A program made the position numbers and the translations under genes. This document shows positions 25,684 to 34,360 of a stretch of DNA of 64,000 bases, one piece after another. Source of the DNA: Synechococcus lacustris (lineage in GTDB: Bacteria; Cyanobacteriota; Cyanobacteriia; PCC-6307; Cyanobiaceae); the NCBI GenBank assembly GCA_903943975.1, contig CAJAQB010000011.1, positions 1 to 64,000 on the forward strand, read 5' to 3'. Within the stretch, counting starts at the first letter, position 1, and the number at the start of each line of letters is the position of its first letter. Below the pieces are notes generated by a model. It had not been told where the DNA came from and ran no database searches. It was given only the letters and a program-made list of their open reading frames with translations.

Positions 25684-26457
25684 GTGTGTTTGGCAGAGCC
25701 CGTTGCCGTATTCCAGGACGCAGTGCTGGAGATCCCGGTTCATTCCTCCTCCCTACGCACCATCAAGCGCAGCCTGCTTTCAGGGCTCACCGGCGGTCAG
25801 CTGGCCCGCCGGGGCCGCAGCCTGCGGGTGCGGGCCCTTGATCGTTTAAATATCCGCATCAACCATGGCGATCGCCTGGCCTTGATAGGCCATAACGGCG
25901 CCGGCAAATCCACCTTTCTGCGGGTGCTGGCCGGCATCCTTACCCCCACGGGGGGCCAGTGGCAGCTGCCGCAGCCCTTCACCCCATTGATTGATAAATC
26001 CTTTGTGGTGGAGCCCCAGCTCAGTGGTTTCCAGGCTGTGAAGGCCCACTATTTGCTCCATACCAGTTCCCTTAAGGGTTTTGATGCCTTCCTCGAGGAT
26101 GTGGCTAATTTCTCGGAATTAAACGACTTTTTGCATCTGCCGCTCCAGGGTTACAGCGATGGCATGAAAACAAGGTTGCTTTTTGCTATGCACACCTATT
26201 TCAGCCATGATTTGCTGGCCCTTGATGAGGGCATTGGTGCCGGTGACCGGGCCTTTGTGGAACGGGCGGCCCAGCGCCTGAAGCATTTCCTTTCCTCCTC
26301 TGGCACCCTAGTGATCGCTTCTCACAGTGAGCCGATGTTGCGCTCGTTCTGCAGCAAGGGGGTGGTATTTCAGAAGGGTCGGCTCGCCTATGCCGGCGAA
26401 GTGAATGAGGCGCTTGCCTATTACCAACATTCCGTTGAGGAGGTGCAACATGCTTGA
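25684..26457 (+). CDS. Polysaccharide ABC exporter, ATP-binding protein (Wzt/KpsT/TagH type)
   Basis: 257 residues. An N-terminal HSSSLRTIKRSLLSGLTGG block typical of Wzt/TagH precedes Walker A GHNGAGKST, a Q-loop region, a loose signature LQGYSDGMKTRLLFA and Walker B LLALDEGIGAGD. It ends soon after the ATPase fold, so it lacks the C-terminal glycan-binding domain of long Wzt proteins. GTG at 25684 or a TTG two codons later could start it. With the next gene it should flip a lipid-linked polysaccharide across the inner membrane. Confidence 0.9.
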   Translation: MCLAEPVAVFQDAVLEIPVHSSSLRTIKRSLLSGLTGGQLARRGRSLRVRALDRLNIRINHGDRLALIGHNGAGKSTFLRVLAGILTPTGGQWQLPQPFTPLIDKSFVVEPQLSGFQAVKAHYLLHTSSLKGFDAFLEDVANFSELNDFLHLPLQGYSDGMKTRLLFAMHTYFSHDLLALDEGIGAGDRAFVERAAQRLKHFLSSSGTLVIASHSEPMLRSFCSKGVVFQKGRLAYAGEVNEALAYYQHSVEEVQHA

Positions 26458-27226
26458 GTTGCTTTATCCGTTTCAAACCTTCCGGGCCTGGTGGTATGCC
26501 GCCAGCCTGCGCACCCAGGCCCGTTTCCAGCGCACCCTGCTTGGCAGCAGTTGGCTTGGTATTTCCAACTTGCTCAGCGTGTTGGTGCTGTCCTTTGTTT
26601 ATGGGGTGTTGCTCAAGGTTCCAGATCCAAAGCAATATTTTCTTTATATCGCCGTGGGGCTCACGGTTTGGCAGTTTATTTCGATGATCATCAGCACCTC
26701 GCCCACCTTGCTGCGTGATCATAAAGATAAGTTGATGAATACCCCCACCCATCCGATTTTTTATTTTCTAGAGGAGTGGGCCTTTCAGATTCAAACCTTT
26801 TTACAGGCCTGGGGGATTGTGATCCTTGTGCTGGCAATATTTGTGCAGCCAAGTTTACTTTGGAATGGCGTGTTGCTGGCGGCTTTGCCGATCATTAATC
26901 TCTTCCTTTTCTGCATTGTGGTGCAGATTTTCTTTGCCTTGGTTGGCCTACTCTTCCAGGATCTTTACCAGGTGATCCCGATGCTGCTGCAGCTCACCTT
27001 TTTGTCCTCACCGGTGTTATTTAGTAAAATGAACCTGGGGGAGCATCAGTGGATTGCCAATTGGAATCCGCTCTTCCTGATCCTTGCCCCCGTGCGCCAG
27101 GCGGCGATCGACGGCCACCTGGCCCTAGGCCAGCAGCTGGCGATCCTCGTTGGGAACCTGCTGGCCTGTGCCCTGCTGGTGCTGGGCCTGGGCCGCTGGC
27201 GCCAGTGGATCGTCTTCAACCTCTGA
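26450..27226 (+). CDS. Polysaccharide ABC exporter, permease (Wzm/KpsM/TagG type)
   Basis: 258 residues from the ATG at 26450, overlapping the ATPase gene by 8 bp. About six membrane helices follow the start motif RTQARFQRTLLGSSWLGI, which is typical of the ABC-2 family. Internal PTHPIFYFLEEWAFQIQ and the late NWNPLFLILAPVRQAAIDG are conserved positions in Wzm/TagG permeases. It ends the glycan island. Composition is AT-richer than average for the window. Confidence 0.9.
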   Translation: MLELLYPFQTFRAWWYAASLRTQARFQRTLLGSSWLGISNLLSVLVLSFVYGVLLKVPDPKQYFLYIAVGLTVWQFISMIISTSPTLLRDHKDKLMNTPTHPIFYFLEEWAFQIQTFLQAWGIVILVLAIFVQPSLLWNGVLLAALPIINLFLFCIVVQIFFALVGLLFQDLYQVIPMLLQLTFLSSPVLFSKMNLGEHQWIANWNPLFLILAPVRQAAIDGHLALGQQLAILVGNLLACALLVLGLGRWRQWIVFNL

Positions 27227-27303
27227 GCCGGCTCTGGGCTTGGCCTGGGCCCCAGTTTGGGAACTCAGTGTTGTAGGATTTTTGGATCGGCCGATGGCCG
27301 CAT

Positions 27304-27375
27304 GCGGATGTAGCTCAGTGGTAGAGCATCTCCTTGCCAAGGAGAGGGTCGAGAGTTCGAATCTCTTCATCCGCT
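27304..27375 (+). tRNA. tRNA-Gly(GCC)
   Basis: A complete 72-nt cloverleaf: acceptor stem GCGGATG/CATCCGC, D-arm with TAGCTCAGTGGTAGAG, anticodon arm TCTCC-TTGCCAA-GGAGA with anticodon GCC, and T-arm GAGAGTTCGAATCTCT. The 3' CCA is not encoded. It stands alone between the exporter operon and a repeat-rich spacer; tRNA genes are common boundaries of genomic islands, and this one borders the glycan island. Confidence 0.97.
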
Positions 27376-27468
27376 TGATCTTTTAAATCGCTGCCTTTTT
27401 TAGCAGAACTTTTTAGCCGAGCTTTATTAGCAGAACCTTATTAGCAGAACCTTATTAACAGACCTTCA

Positions 27469-27594
27469 ATATCGGAATTGCGATATTGTAATTGCGATAT
27501 TGTAATCGCGATATTGTAATCGCGACATCGGAATTGCGATATCAGAATTGCGATATCAGAATCGCGACATCAGAATCGCGAAATCTTAATCGCA
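27469..27594. repeat. Nine tandem 14-bp repeats
   Basis: Nine contiguous units of exactly 14 bp with consensus ATATYRKAATYGCG (for example ATATTGTAATCGCG and ATATCAGAATCGCG). It is preceded by a looser array containing TTATTAGCAGAACC (about 27408-27462). The 14-bp period is not a codon multiple, so the short ORF predicted here is an artefact. Units carry a GCGAT/ATCGC core but not the HIP1 octamer. Function unknown; possibilities include slippage products or a protein-binding array. Confidence 0.9.
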
Positions 27595-27656
27595 ATTCGA
27601 AACTTAAGTCGAATTATTACCTTCTAATCAGCTACCGCCCCGCAGGTAGCGGCCCA

Positions 27657-28109
27657 TCAGCTGCAGGGAGCTGGTTTATCTGCTTGGTTGGGCCCACCGC
27701 TTGGGTTGAGCAGCATTAGCTGTTGCTGTTCAGCGGCTTGGAAGCCCAGCTGTTCATAGAAACCGCGTTGGTGGGTAGTCATGAGGTAAACCCGCTCCAC
27801 TGCGGCCACGGCTGGGTGCTTCAACAGCGCTTCCACCAGGGCCCGGCCATGGCCCTGACCCTGGTGACTGTCGGCCACCACCACATCCCAGAGCACCGCC
27901 CGATACACCCCATCGCTGCTGGCCCGGCCAAAGCCCAGCAGTTGCTTTCCCTCCCAGAGGCTCACCACCGCCTGACTGCCCCGCAACATGCGCCGCAGAT
28001 CAGCGGGGCTGCGCTGCTGGGCCCAGAAACTGTGCTGCTGCAGGAGCTGCTGCAGGGCAGGCAAGGGCAGACGCCAGCAGCGACCGCTATGGCAGATCAA
28101 ACGGATCAC
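27657..28109 (-). CDS. GNAT-family N-acetyltransferase
   Basis: 150 residues. The acetyl-CoA-binding motif A is seen in WDVVVADSHQGQGHGRALVEALL (Q/R-x-x-G-x-G/A pattern), followed by RVYLMTTHQRGFYEQLGFQ, the motif B region. The N-terminal part has RLICHSGRCWRLPL. GNAT enzymes transfer acetyl groups from acetyl-CoA to amines; the substrate is not apparent. It sits upstream of secA on the opposite strand, separated by a long repeat-bearing spacer. Confidence 0.88.
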   Translation of the reverse strand: MIRLICHSGRCWRLPLPALQQLLQQHSFWAQQRSPADLRRMLRGSQAVVSLWEGKQLLGFGRASSDGVYRAVLWDVVVADSHQGQGHGRALVEALLKHPAVAAVERVYLMTTHQRGFYEQLGFQAAEQQQLMLLNPSGGPNQADKPAPCS

Positions 28110-28874
28110 GGGGCAAAGATTAGGCCAGAGGGATACTTCTGTCTGCAGAAAGCATCGGCTTCCTTTGTGTAGACGTCATTTTGTGATACCAGGTTCACGG
28201 TTCTTGTTGGATTTGAGTCGACACTTGGCAGCTTTTGATCTTTATGCCCATGGGGCCCTGCTCTTACTTGTGAATAGATGGAAAATCAGCTTAATTCTAT
28301 CCTTTCGAGTCTTTTCCCCCTTCAGTCCCCCTTCAGTCCCTCTTCTATCCCTCTCCTGTCCCTTTCCTGTCCCGCCTACTCAAAACTCCTGCCTCCATTA
28401 GCTGCTCCCGTCTGGATTCGGGGCCCCTTTGGCGCTGCCTGAGCTGGCTGCATTGCCAACTGGTTGCACTGCCAACTGGTTGCACTGCCAGCTAGCCGCT
28501 TTGCCTAGTCATTGCCCTGTTTACTCTGCTGCGCTGCCTATGTGATTGTCTTTCCCTGGCCGATTTTGCGTTCCGTACGGCCTGTACAGAATCCGAAATC
28601 GCCACCAACAACACTCCGCACACCCGCGGCTTCGGGGCATACCGCCTGCAGACACCAACGGCCCCAAGGCCCATCACCAATCTCAGTCTCAATGTCAGTC
28701 CCTATCCCCATCACTCCCTATCCCCGCCTGCCCCTCAGCCCTCGTCAGCTCAGCCCTCGCCCCAGGGACAGCTGTAGGCGATAGGGATCCCTTGAAACCC
28801 TTGCCACCACTGGTGTTTTCCGCTACGCCAGCGGCTTTGCGGTGGTAGGCTGTTCCTAATCACTGGTTCGTTTC
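28110..28874. other. Long non-coding spacer upstream of secA with short repeats
   Basis: No credible gene is visible: the ORFs in the track are short, Arg/Pro/Ser-rich and overlap repeats. It contains pyrimidine-rich units of about 11 bp with the core CCCTNTCCTGT (28315-28376), three 16-bp units GTTGCACTGCCAACTG (28447-28494) and CCCTATCCCC-type repeats near 28690-28725. A promoter for secA must lie near the right end; TAGGCT at about 28846 is a possible -10 but no matching -35 is clear. Confidence 0.7.
28447..28494. repeat. Three tandem 16-bp repeats
   Basis: Units GCTGCATTGCCAACTG, GTTGCACTGCCAACTG and GTTGCACTGCCAGCTA lie head to tail in the spacer upstream of secA. A CT-rich array with about 11-bp period lies 70 bp to the left. 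Confidence 0.85.
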
Positions 28875-31709
28875 ATGCTCAAGCTCCTGCTGGGTGATCC
28901 CAACGCCCGCAAGCTGAAGCGTTACCAGCCCCTGGTATCAGACATAAACCTGTTGGAGGAGGACATCGCCCCCCTCTCCGACGATGAGCTGCGCTCCCGC
29001 ACCGGCCAGTTTCGCCAGCAGCTGCAAGCTGCCGCTACCCCCGCCCGCCAGCGGCAGTTGCTGGATGAGCTGCTGCCGGAGGCCTTTGCCGTGGTGCGTG
29101 AGGCCGGCAAGCGGGTGCTGGGCATGCGCCACTTTGACGTGCAGCTGCTGGGCGGCATGGTGCTGCACGACGGCCAGATCGCTGAGATGAAAACTGGCGA
29201 GGGCAAAACCCTGGTGGCCACCCTGCCCGCCTATCTCAATGCCCTCAGCGGCCGCGGCGTCCATGTGGTCACCGTTAACGATTACTTGGCCCGCCGGGAT
29301 GCCGAGTGGATGGGCCAGGTGCACCGTTTCCTTGGGCTCAGCGTTGGCTTGATCCAGCAGGACATGAGCCCTGCTGAACGCCGTAAAAATTATGCCTGCG
29401 ATGTTACCTATGCCACTAACAGTGAGCTGGGTTTTGATTATCTGCGCGATAATATGGCCACTGATATCAGTGAGGTGGTGCAGCGTGAATTTAATTATTG
29501 CGTGATAGACGAGGTGGATTCGATCCTTGTTGATGAAGCTCGAACACCGCTGATTATCTCGGGTCAGGTGGAACGGCCCCAGGAAAAATATCAACAGGCC
29601 GCTGCCCTTGCCCTGCAGCTGGAACGCTCGGCTGAACTGGGCAAGGATGGGATCGATCCCGAGGGGGATTATGAAGTTGACGAGAAACAGCGCAATGTAA
29701 CTCTCACTGATGAGGGTTATGCCAAGACTGAGCAGTTGCTGGGTGTCACTGATCTATTTGATGCCGCCGACCCCTGGGCCCATTATATAAATAATGCGCT
29801 TAAAGCTAAGGAATTGTTTATTAAAGACGTTAATTATATTGTGCGCTCCGCCGAGGTGGTGATTGTTGATGAATTCACCGGTCGGGTGATGCCTGGTCGC
29901 CGCTGGAGTGATGGCTTGCACCAGGCGGTGGAGGCGAAGGAGGGCCTAGCGATTCAGCCCGAAACCCAAACCCTCGCCAGCATCACCTATCAGAACTTCT
30001 TCCTTCTATATCCCCGTTTGGCCGGTATGACCGGTACGGCTAAAACTGAGGAGGTGGAATTTGAGAAAACCTACAAGCTCGAAGTGGCTGTGGTGCCCAC
30101 CAATCGCACTCGCTCCCGCAAAGATATCGTTGACCAGGTATACAAAACCGAATCAGCTAAATGGCGGGCCGTGGCCCTAGAAACCGCTGAATTCCATAGG
30201 GCCGGCCGGCCCGTACTGGTGGGTACCACCAGCGTTGAGAAATCCGAGTTGCTCTCCACCCTGCTGCAGGAACAAGGCATCCCCCACAACCTGCTAAACG
30301 CCAAGCCAGAAAACGTCGAGCGGGAGGCTGAGATCATTGCCCAGGCGGGCCGCGCCGGTGCAGTCACCATCGCCACCAACATGGCCGGCCGTGGCACAGA
30401 CATCATCCTGGGGGGCAACAGCGATTACATGGCCCGGCTCAAGGTGCGTGAAATCCTGTTGCCCCGTTTGGTGCGTCCCGAGGAGGGCCACCGGCCGCCG
30501 GTACCCCTGCAGCGCGAAGCAAACAGCGGCTTTGCCGCCAGCACCGCAAACCCAGCCAAACCCCCCAGTGAAGCCAGGGCCATTGGCAATCTCTACCCCT
30601 GTCAACTCTCCTCCGACACCGACGAGGCCCTGGGGGAAGTGGCCCGCCAGTTGGTGAAACTTTGGGGAGACCGCTCGCTCACGGTGCTGGAGCTGGAGGA
30701 TCGCATCACCAGCGCCGCCGAAAAGGCCCCCTCTGAGGATGCCGGCATCCTGCAGTTACGCCAGGTGATTGCCCAGATCCGCGCTGACTACGACAGTGTG
30801 ATCGCCACCGAACAGTCGCGGGTGCGGGAATCGGGCGGGTTGCATGTGATCGGCACCGAACGCCATGAATCGCGCCGCGTTGATAACCAACTGCGGGGCC
30901 GGGCTGGCCGCCAGGGGGATCCCGGTAGCACCCGTTTCTTCCTTTCCCTAGAAGACAACCTGCTGCGCATCTTTGGCGGTGATCGGGTGGCGGGCCTGAT
31001 GAATGCCTTCCGGGTGGAGGAAGACATGCCGATCGAATCAGGCATGCTCACCCGCTCCCTTGAGGGGGCCCAGAAGAAGGTGGAAACCTATTACTACGAC
31101 ATCCGCAAGCAGGTTTTTGAATACGACGAGGTGATGAATAACCAGCGCCGGGCCGTTTATGCCGAACGCCGGCGGGTGCTGGAGGGCCGTGAGCTGAAGC
31201 GGCAGGTGCTGGGCTACGGCGAACGCACCATGGACGACATCGTTGAGGCCTATGTGAACCCTGAGTTGCCGCCTGAGGAGTGGGACCTCAGCCGTTTAAC
31301 TGAGAAGGTGAAGGAGTTTGTTTATCTACTCCAAGACCTGCAACCCCAGCAGCTCCAAGGCCTCAATATGGAGGAACTCAAGGCCTTCCTGCATGAGCAG
31401 CTTAGGAATGCCTATGACCTCAAGGAAGTGGAAATTGAACAGCTGCGCCCAGGCCTAATGCGTGAGGCGGAGCGTTTCTTTATTCTTCAGCAGATTGATA
31501 CCCTCTGGCGGGAACATCTGCAGAGCATGGATGCCCTGCGGGAATCCGTGGGTCTGCGCGGCTATGGCCAGAAGGATCCCTTGATTGAATATAAAAACGA
31601 AGGCTACGACATGTTCCTAGAAATGATGACCCAGATGCGGCGCAACGTGATCTATTCGATGTTCATGTTCCAGCCCCAGCCGGCCGTTAGCGATGAAGTA
31701 GCCGTTTAA
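28875..31709 (+). CDS. secA: Preprotein translocase ATPase SecA
   Basis: 944 residues, the usual cyanobacterial length. Nucleotide-binding motifs: MKTGEGKT (Walker A), [19 protein letters not shown] (Walker B/DEAD-like), and the second motor domain with [14 protein letters not shown] and [17 protein letters not shown]. The two-helix finger/scaffold region [20 protein letters not shown] is intact. The C-terminal Cys/His zinc motif of E. coli SecA is absent, as is usual in this group. SecA drives Sec-dependent export across the cytoplasmic and thylakoid membranes. The 3' end overlaps a convergent methyltransferase gene by 23 bp. Confidence 0.98.
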   Translation: MLKLLLGDPNARKLKRYQPLVSDINLLEEDIAPLSDDELRSRTGQFRQQLQAAATPARQRQLLDELLPEAFAVVREAGKRVLGMRHFDVQLLGGMVLHDGQIAEMKTGEGKTLVATLPAYLNALSGRGVHVVTVNDYLARRDAEWMGQVHRFLGLSVGLIQQDMSPAERRKNYACDVTYATNSELGFDYLRDNMATDISEVVQREFNYCVIDEVDSILVDEARTPLIISGQVERPQEKYQQAAALALQLERSAELGKDGIDPEGDYEVDEKQRNVTLTDEGYAKTEQLLGVTDLFDAADPWAHYINNALKAKELFIKDVNYIVRSAEVVIVDEFTGRVMPGRRWSDGLHQAVEAKEGLAIQPETQTLASITYQNFFLLYPRLAGMTGTAKTEEVEFEKTYKLEVAVVPTNRTRSRKDIVDQVYKTESAKWRAVALETAEFHRAGRPVLVGTTSVEKSELLSTLLQEQGIPHNLLNAKPENVEREAEIIAQAGRAGAVTIATNMAGRGTDIILGGNSDYMARLKVREILLPRLVRPEEGHRPPVPLQREANSGFAASTANPAKPPSEARAIGNLYPCQLSSDTDEALGEVARQLVKLWGDRSLTVLELEDRITSAAEKAPSEDAGILQLRQVIAQIRADYDSVIATEQSRVRESGGLHVIGTERHESRRVDNQLRGRAGRQGDPGSTRFFLSLEDNLLRIFGGDRVAGLMNAFRVEEDMPIESGMLTRSLEGAQKKVETYYYDIRKQVFEYDEVMNNQRRAVYAERRRVLEGRELKRQVLGYGERTMDDIVEAYVNPELPPEEWDLSRLTEKVKEFVYLLQDLQPQQLQGLNMEELKAFLHEQLRNAYDLKEVEIEQLRPGLMREAERFFILQQIDTLWREHLQSMDALRESVGLRGYGQKDPLIEYKNEGYDMFLEMMTQMRRNVIYSMFMFQPQPAVSDEVAV

Positions 31710-32490
31710 CAGCGGTTCTTAGGCTGTGGTCCCGCAGGTATTTATTTTCTGCCTGGGCCTGTTGCAGTTGTTGTTTGTAGGGCCGCAGGTCGGTTTCGCC
31801 GAAGGTACTGTCTGGTCGCAGTTGGGCCAGCTGTTCTAGCAGTTGTCCCTTGGCCGTGAGTAGCGCTGCCACCTCGCTGAATTGGGCGTGCCAGGCCGGT
31901 GCCGCAGCGGCGTAGGTGGCGATGCCGAGGCCATGGCCATTTAGTACCTCCACGGTATGTACATCGGTCGCGCCTTTTAGTTCCTCCCAGAGTTGCCACA
32001 CACCAAAATCCCGTTCGCGCACATTTATGTCGTGGAACAGGATTGTGCCGCCGGGTTTTAGCTTCGGCAGCCAGGTGTTGAGGTCATGCTGCACCGCTGC
32101 GTAGGTGTGTAGACCATCGATATGGATCAGGTCGAGCGACTGGGGGGCAAAGTGAGTGGCCGCCTCATCAAAGCTGCTGCGCACCAGGCGACTGCGTTGG
32201 CTGTGCTGCTGTTGCTGTTCCAGCGATACCCGTTGGAACACCTCCTCGCCGTAGGCGCCGGCATGCTCATCCCCCTGCCAATTGTCTACGGCATACACAA
32301 AGCTGTGCTCAGAAAAGGCGGCGGCGGCCTCACAGAAGCTGAAAAAGGAAACGCCGTAATGGCTGCCTAGTTCCACGATCAAGCCAGGCTGCAGCTGGGC
32401 CACCAGCCAGTGGGCGATCGGCACATGTTCCCACCAGCTGGAGGGGGCCCGGTAGCTGGGATTGAGGCCGAGGGAGCGTAGGGACTGCAT
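31687..32490 (-). CDS. Class I SAM-dependent methyltransferase (Methyltransf_24-like)
   Basis: 267 residues. Motif I is [16 protein letters not shown] (about 39), then [13 protein letters not shown], the acidic [19 protein letters not shown] and [19 protein letters not shown], which match methyltransferases of the Methyltransf_24 type often found with glycosyltransferases. The C-terminal 60 residues are Gln/Leu-rich and probably coiled-coil. Starts one base inside the stop of the upstream methyltransferase gene; overlaps secA by 23 bp. Confidence 0.85.
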   Translation of the reverse strand: MQSLRSLGLNPSYRAPSSWWEHVPIAHWLVAQLQPGLIVELGSHYGVSFFSFCEAAAAFSEHSFVYAVDNWQGDEHAGAYGEEVFQRVSLEQQQQHSQRSRLVRSSFDEAATHFAPQSLDLIHIDGLHTYAAVQHDLNTWLPKLKPGGTILFHDINVRERDFGVWQLWEELKGATDVHTVEVLNGHGLGIATYAAAAPAWHAQFSEVAALLTAKGQLLEQLAQLRPDSTFGETDLRPYKQQLQQAQAENKYLRDHSLRTAVKRLLHR

Positions 32491-33629
32491 CAGGGTTTGG
32501 CGCCGCTGAAGGAATGGCGCAGTTTGCGTAGCAAGCTGCCTGCGGCACGATAGGGCCTGGTCAATTTCCAGCTGCGGCTGTTTTTTAGGGCCCTCAGTAG
32601 CTGTTCGGCTGGGTTGTCGTGTTGCCCCTGCCCATGGGCTGTTGGGGTTGCCGTGAGCAATTCTTTGGCGGAGTAGCTGCTGGCGGCCTGCACCAGGGCC
32701 GTGCGACTGAGGCCACTGCAGGGGTGGGCCTGGCTAGGAGCGTCTTTTTGCAGGTGCACAATGAACTCAAGGCCATGTTCACAGATGTCATGCACCTGGA
32801 GTTCTTTCACTAAGCCAAGCATCCTTAGATCCGCCAGGATCAGGCAAAAGCTGGCCGGGTTGAAGCAGTGGCAGTGGGCATCGATGTAGCGGCTTTTGAT
32901 ATCTGCCTGTAGCTGTTCAAACCAAGCAATCTTGTTGAATTCAGGGTTGGTTTGAAATGGCTCCAGCTCAGTCCAGATCAGGCTTACATCGTTGGGCTCC
33001 AGCTGGGGGCTGGCAATGGGAGAACCGTCTATCTTCTTGGCGCCTAGGCAGATATGGTTAAAAACGGTGCCCAGGCTCGGTTGGGCCTGTTGGTTTATGT
33101 AGGCATCAATCAGGCTGCCACTGCTGGAGAGGGGCTTGTAGAGATCAAAGCAGCGGGTGTGGATTGGGATCGCCATGGTGAGCGATCCCCCTGGCCGCAG
33201 CAGGATTTCAGCATCCTGAAGAAACTGAATCGGATTTGGCAGATGTTCGAAATGGTGGGAAGTAACGATGTAATCGAGCACGCCACTGACGGGAGTGAAC
33301 GCCGCTGCTGAGCTTGGAGGCTTCGCGGTGCTGTTGTTGGAGCTATTTTCAAAGCGTCCGCTGCAGCTGATTGCCTCAAGCAGTGGTTTGCTGGAGACGA
33401 TATCTACCTCTTCTATGTCGTCAAAATATGGATATACATTGGGGTCTTTGGCGTAATTCTTGATTAGCTGATCGCGGCTAAATACATCTAGAGTGGTTAC
33501 ATTAAAACCTTTTTTCTTTGGGCAGATCGGCCTGAAAAATGGCCCCACCTCCAGGCCAGCTTTTTGCTTTGAGGCCCCCCGGCGCAGCTCCTGGAGCCGG
33601 TCACCCGCCTGTCGAAACACGACCGCCAT
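32490..33629 (-). CDS. SAM-dependent methyltransferase-like protein
   Basis: 379 residues. AGLEVGPFFRPICPKK occupies the motif I position in a group of cyanobacterial methyltransferase-like proteins, followed by VTTLDVFSRDQL, then LDYIVTSHHFEHLPNPIQFL and LLRPGGSLTMAIP, which are motif II-III. A Ser/Asn-rich loop (RFENSSNNSTAKPPSS) interrupts the fold around residues 95-110. The gene pair fits glycan methylation; substrate unknown. Lies 2 bp after cysE on the same strand. AT-richer than cysE. Confidence 0.75.
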   Translation of the reverse strand: MAVVFRQAGDRLQELRRGASKQKAGLEVGPFFRPICPKKKGFNVTTLDVFSRDQLIKNYAKDPNVYPYFDDIEEVDIVSSKPLLEAISCSGRFENSSNNSTAKPPSSAAAFTPVSGVLDYIVTSHHFEHLPNPIQFLQDAEILLRPGGSLTMAIPIHTRCFDLYKPLSSSGSLIDAYINQQAQPSLGTVFNHICLGAKKIDGSPIASPQLEPNDVSLIWTELEPFQTNPEFNKIAWFEQLQADIKSRYIDAHCHCFNPASFCLILADLRMLGLVKELQVHDICEHGLEFIVHLQKDAPSQAHPCSGLSRTALVQAASSYSAKELLTATPTAHGQGQHDNPAEQLLRALKNSRSWKLTRPYRAAGSLLRKLRHSFSGAKP

Positions 33630-33631
33630 GC

Positions 33632-34339
33632 TTAGATCCCGCTGCCCTCCAGGAACTCCAGGATCTCACGGTCCTTGAGGCTTTGGGAGGTGCCCCCCGG
33701 TTGGCCGCCGCGGCGCTGTTGTTCAAGGGCATTTTCTAGGGCATCGATCCGTTCCATCAGGTTGCGGATCACCTGGGCCTCTGCATCGGGCAGCTGCGAG
33801 TGGGCCAGGGGGTCGATGCGTACGCCCGATTGGTGGATCACCCGCCCCGGTACCCCTACCACCGTGCAATCGTGCTCCACATCCCGCAACAGCACTGAAC
33901 CGGCGCCGATGCGGGTGTTGGCGCCCACGCTTATGGCCCCCAGCACCTTGGCGCCGGCCCCCACGATCACGTTTTCGCCAAGGCTGGGGTGGCGTTTGCC
34001 GGTTTGTTTGCCGGTGCCCCCCAGGGTTACCCCCTGGAAAAGCAGGCAGCGGTTGCCGATTACCGCTGTTTCACCGATCACCACCCCCATGCCGTGGTCG
34101 ATGAATACACCACTGCCGATCTGGGCGCCCGGGTGAATCTCAATGCCGGTAATTAGCCGCCCCAGTTGCGACAGCAGGCGCGGCAACAGCGGCAGCCCCA
34201 GTTGCCAGAGGCGATGGCTGAAACGATGCAGGCTGAGGGCATGCAGACCCGGGTAGCAGAGCAGGATCTCCGCCAGGCTGCGGGCCGCCGGGTCCCGTTC
34301 GCGGATGATGGCGATATCGGTTTTGATTGTTTGCAACAT
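33632..34339 (-). CDS. cysE: Serine O-acetyltransferase
   Basis: 235 residues, a normal cyanobacterial length. The left-handed beta-helix hexapeptide repeats and catalytic block GIEIHPGAQIGSGVFIDHGM and GETAVIGNRCLLFQGVTLGG are canonical. The enzyme makes O-acetyl-L-serine from serine and acetyl-CoA, the first step of cysteine synthesis in the cytoplasm. The following CysK-type step may be supplied by the gene at 57253. The end VIHQSGVRIDPLAHSQLPD is longer than in E. coli, with a Gln/Gly-rich tail. Confidence 0.97.
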   Translation of the reverse strand: MLQTIKTDIAIIRERDPAARSLAEILLCYPGLHALSLHRFSHRLWQLGLPLLPRLLSQLGRLITGIEIHPGAQIGSGVFIDHGMGVVIGETAVIGNRCLLFQGVTLGGTGKQTGKRHPSLGENVIVGAGAKVLGAISVGANTRIGAGSVLLRDVEHDCTVVGVPGRVIHQSGVRIDPLAHSQLPDAEAQVIRNLMERIDALENALEQQRRGGQPGGTSQSLKDREILEFLEGSGI

Positions 34340-34360
34340 CGCTCTAGATAAGGGCGGTGT

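Noticed and set aside
24991-25743. Minus-strand ORF of 250 residues rich in Gly, Ala and Pro
   Set aside because: Antisense shadow of the GT2-like gene in GC-rich DNA, with low-complexity composition and no family signature.
27469-27594. Tandem repeats considered as a CRISPR array
   Set aside because: Units are 14 bp and contiguous, with no unique spacers of 25-40 bp, and no cas genes are in the window.
27492-27719. 75-residue ORF over the 14-bp repeats
   Set aside because: Repeat-driven, period not a codon multiple, and it runs into the antisense of the GNAT gene.
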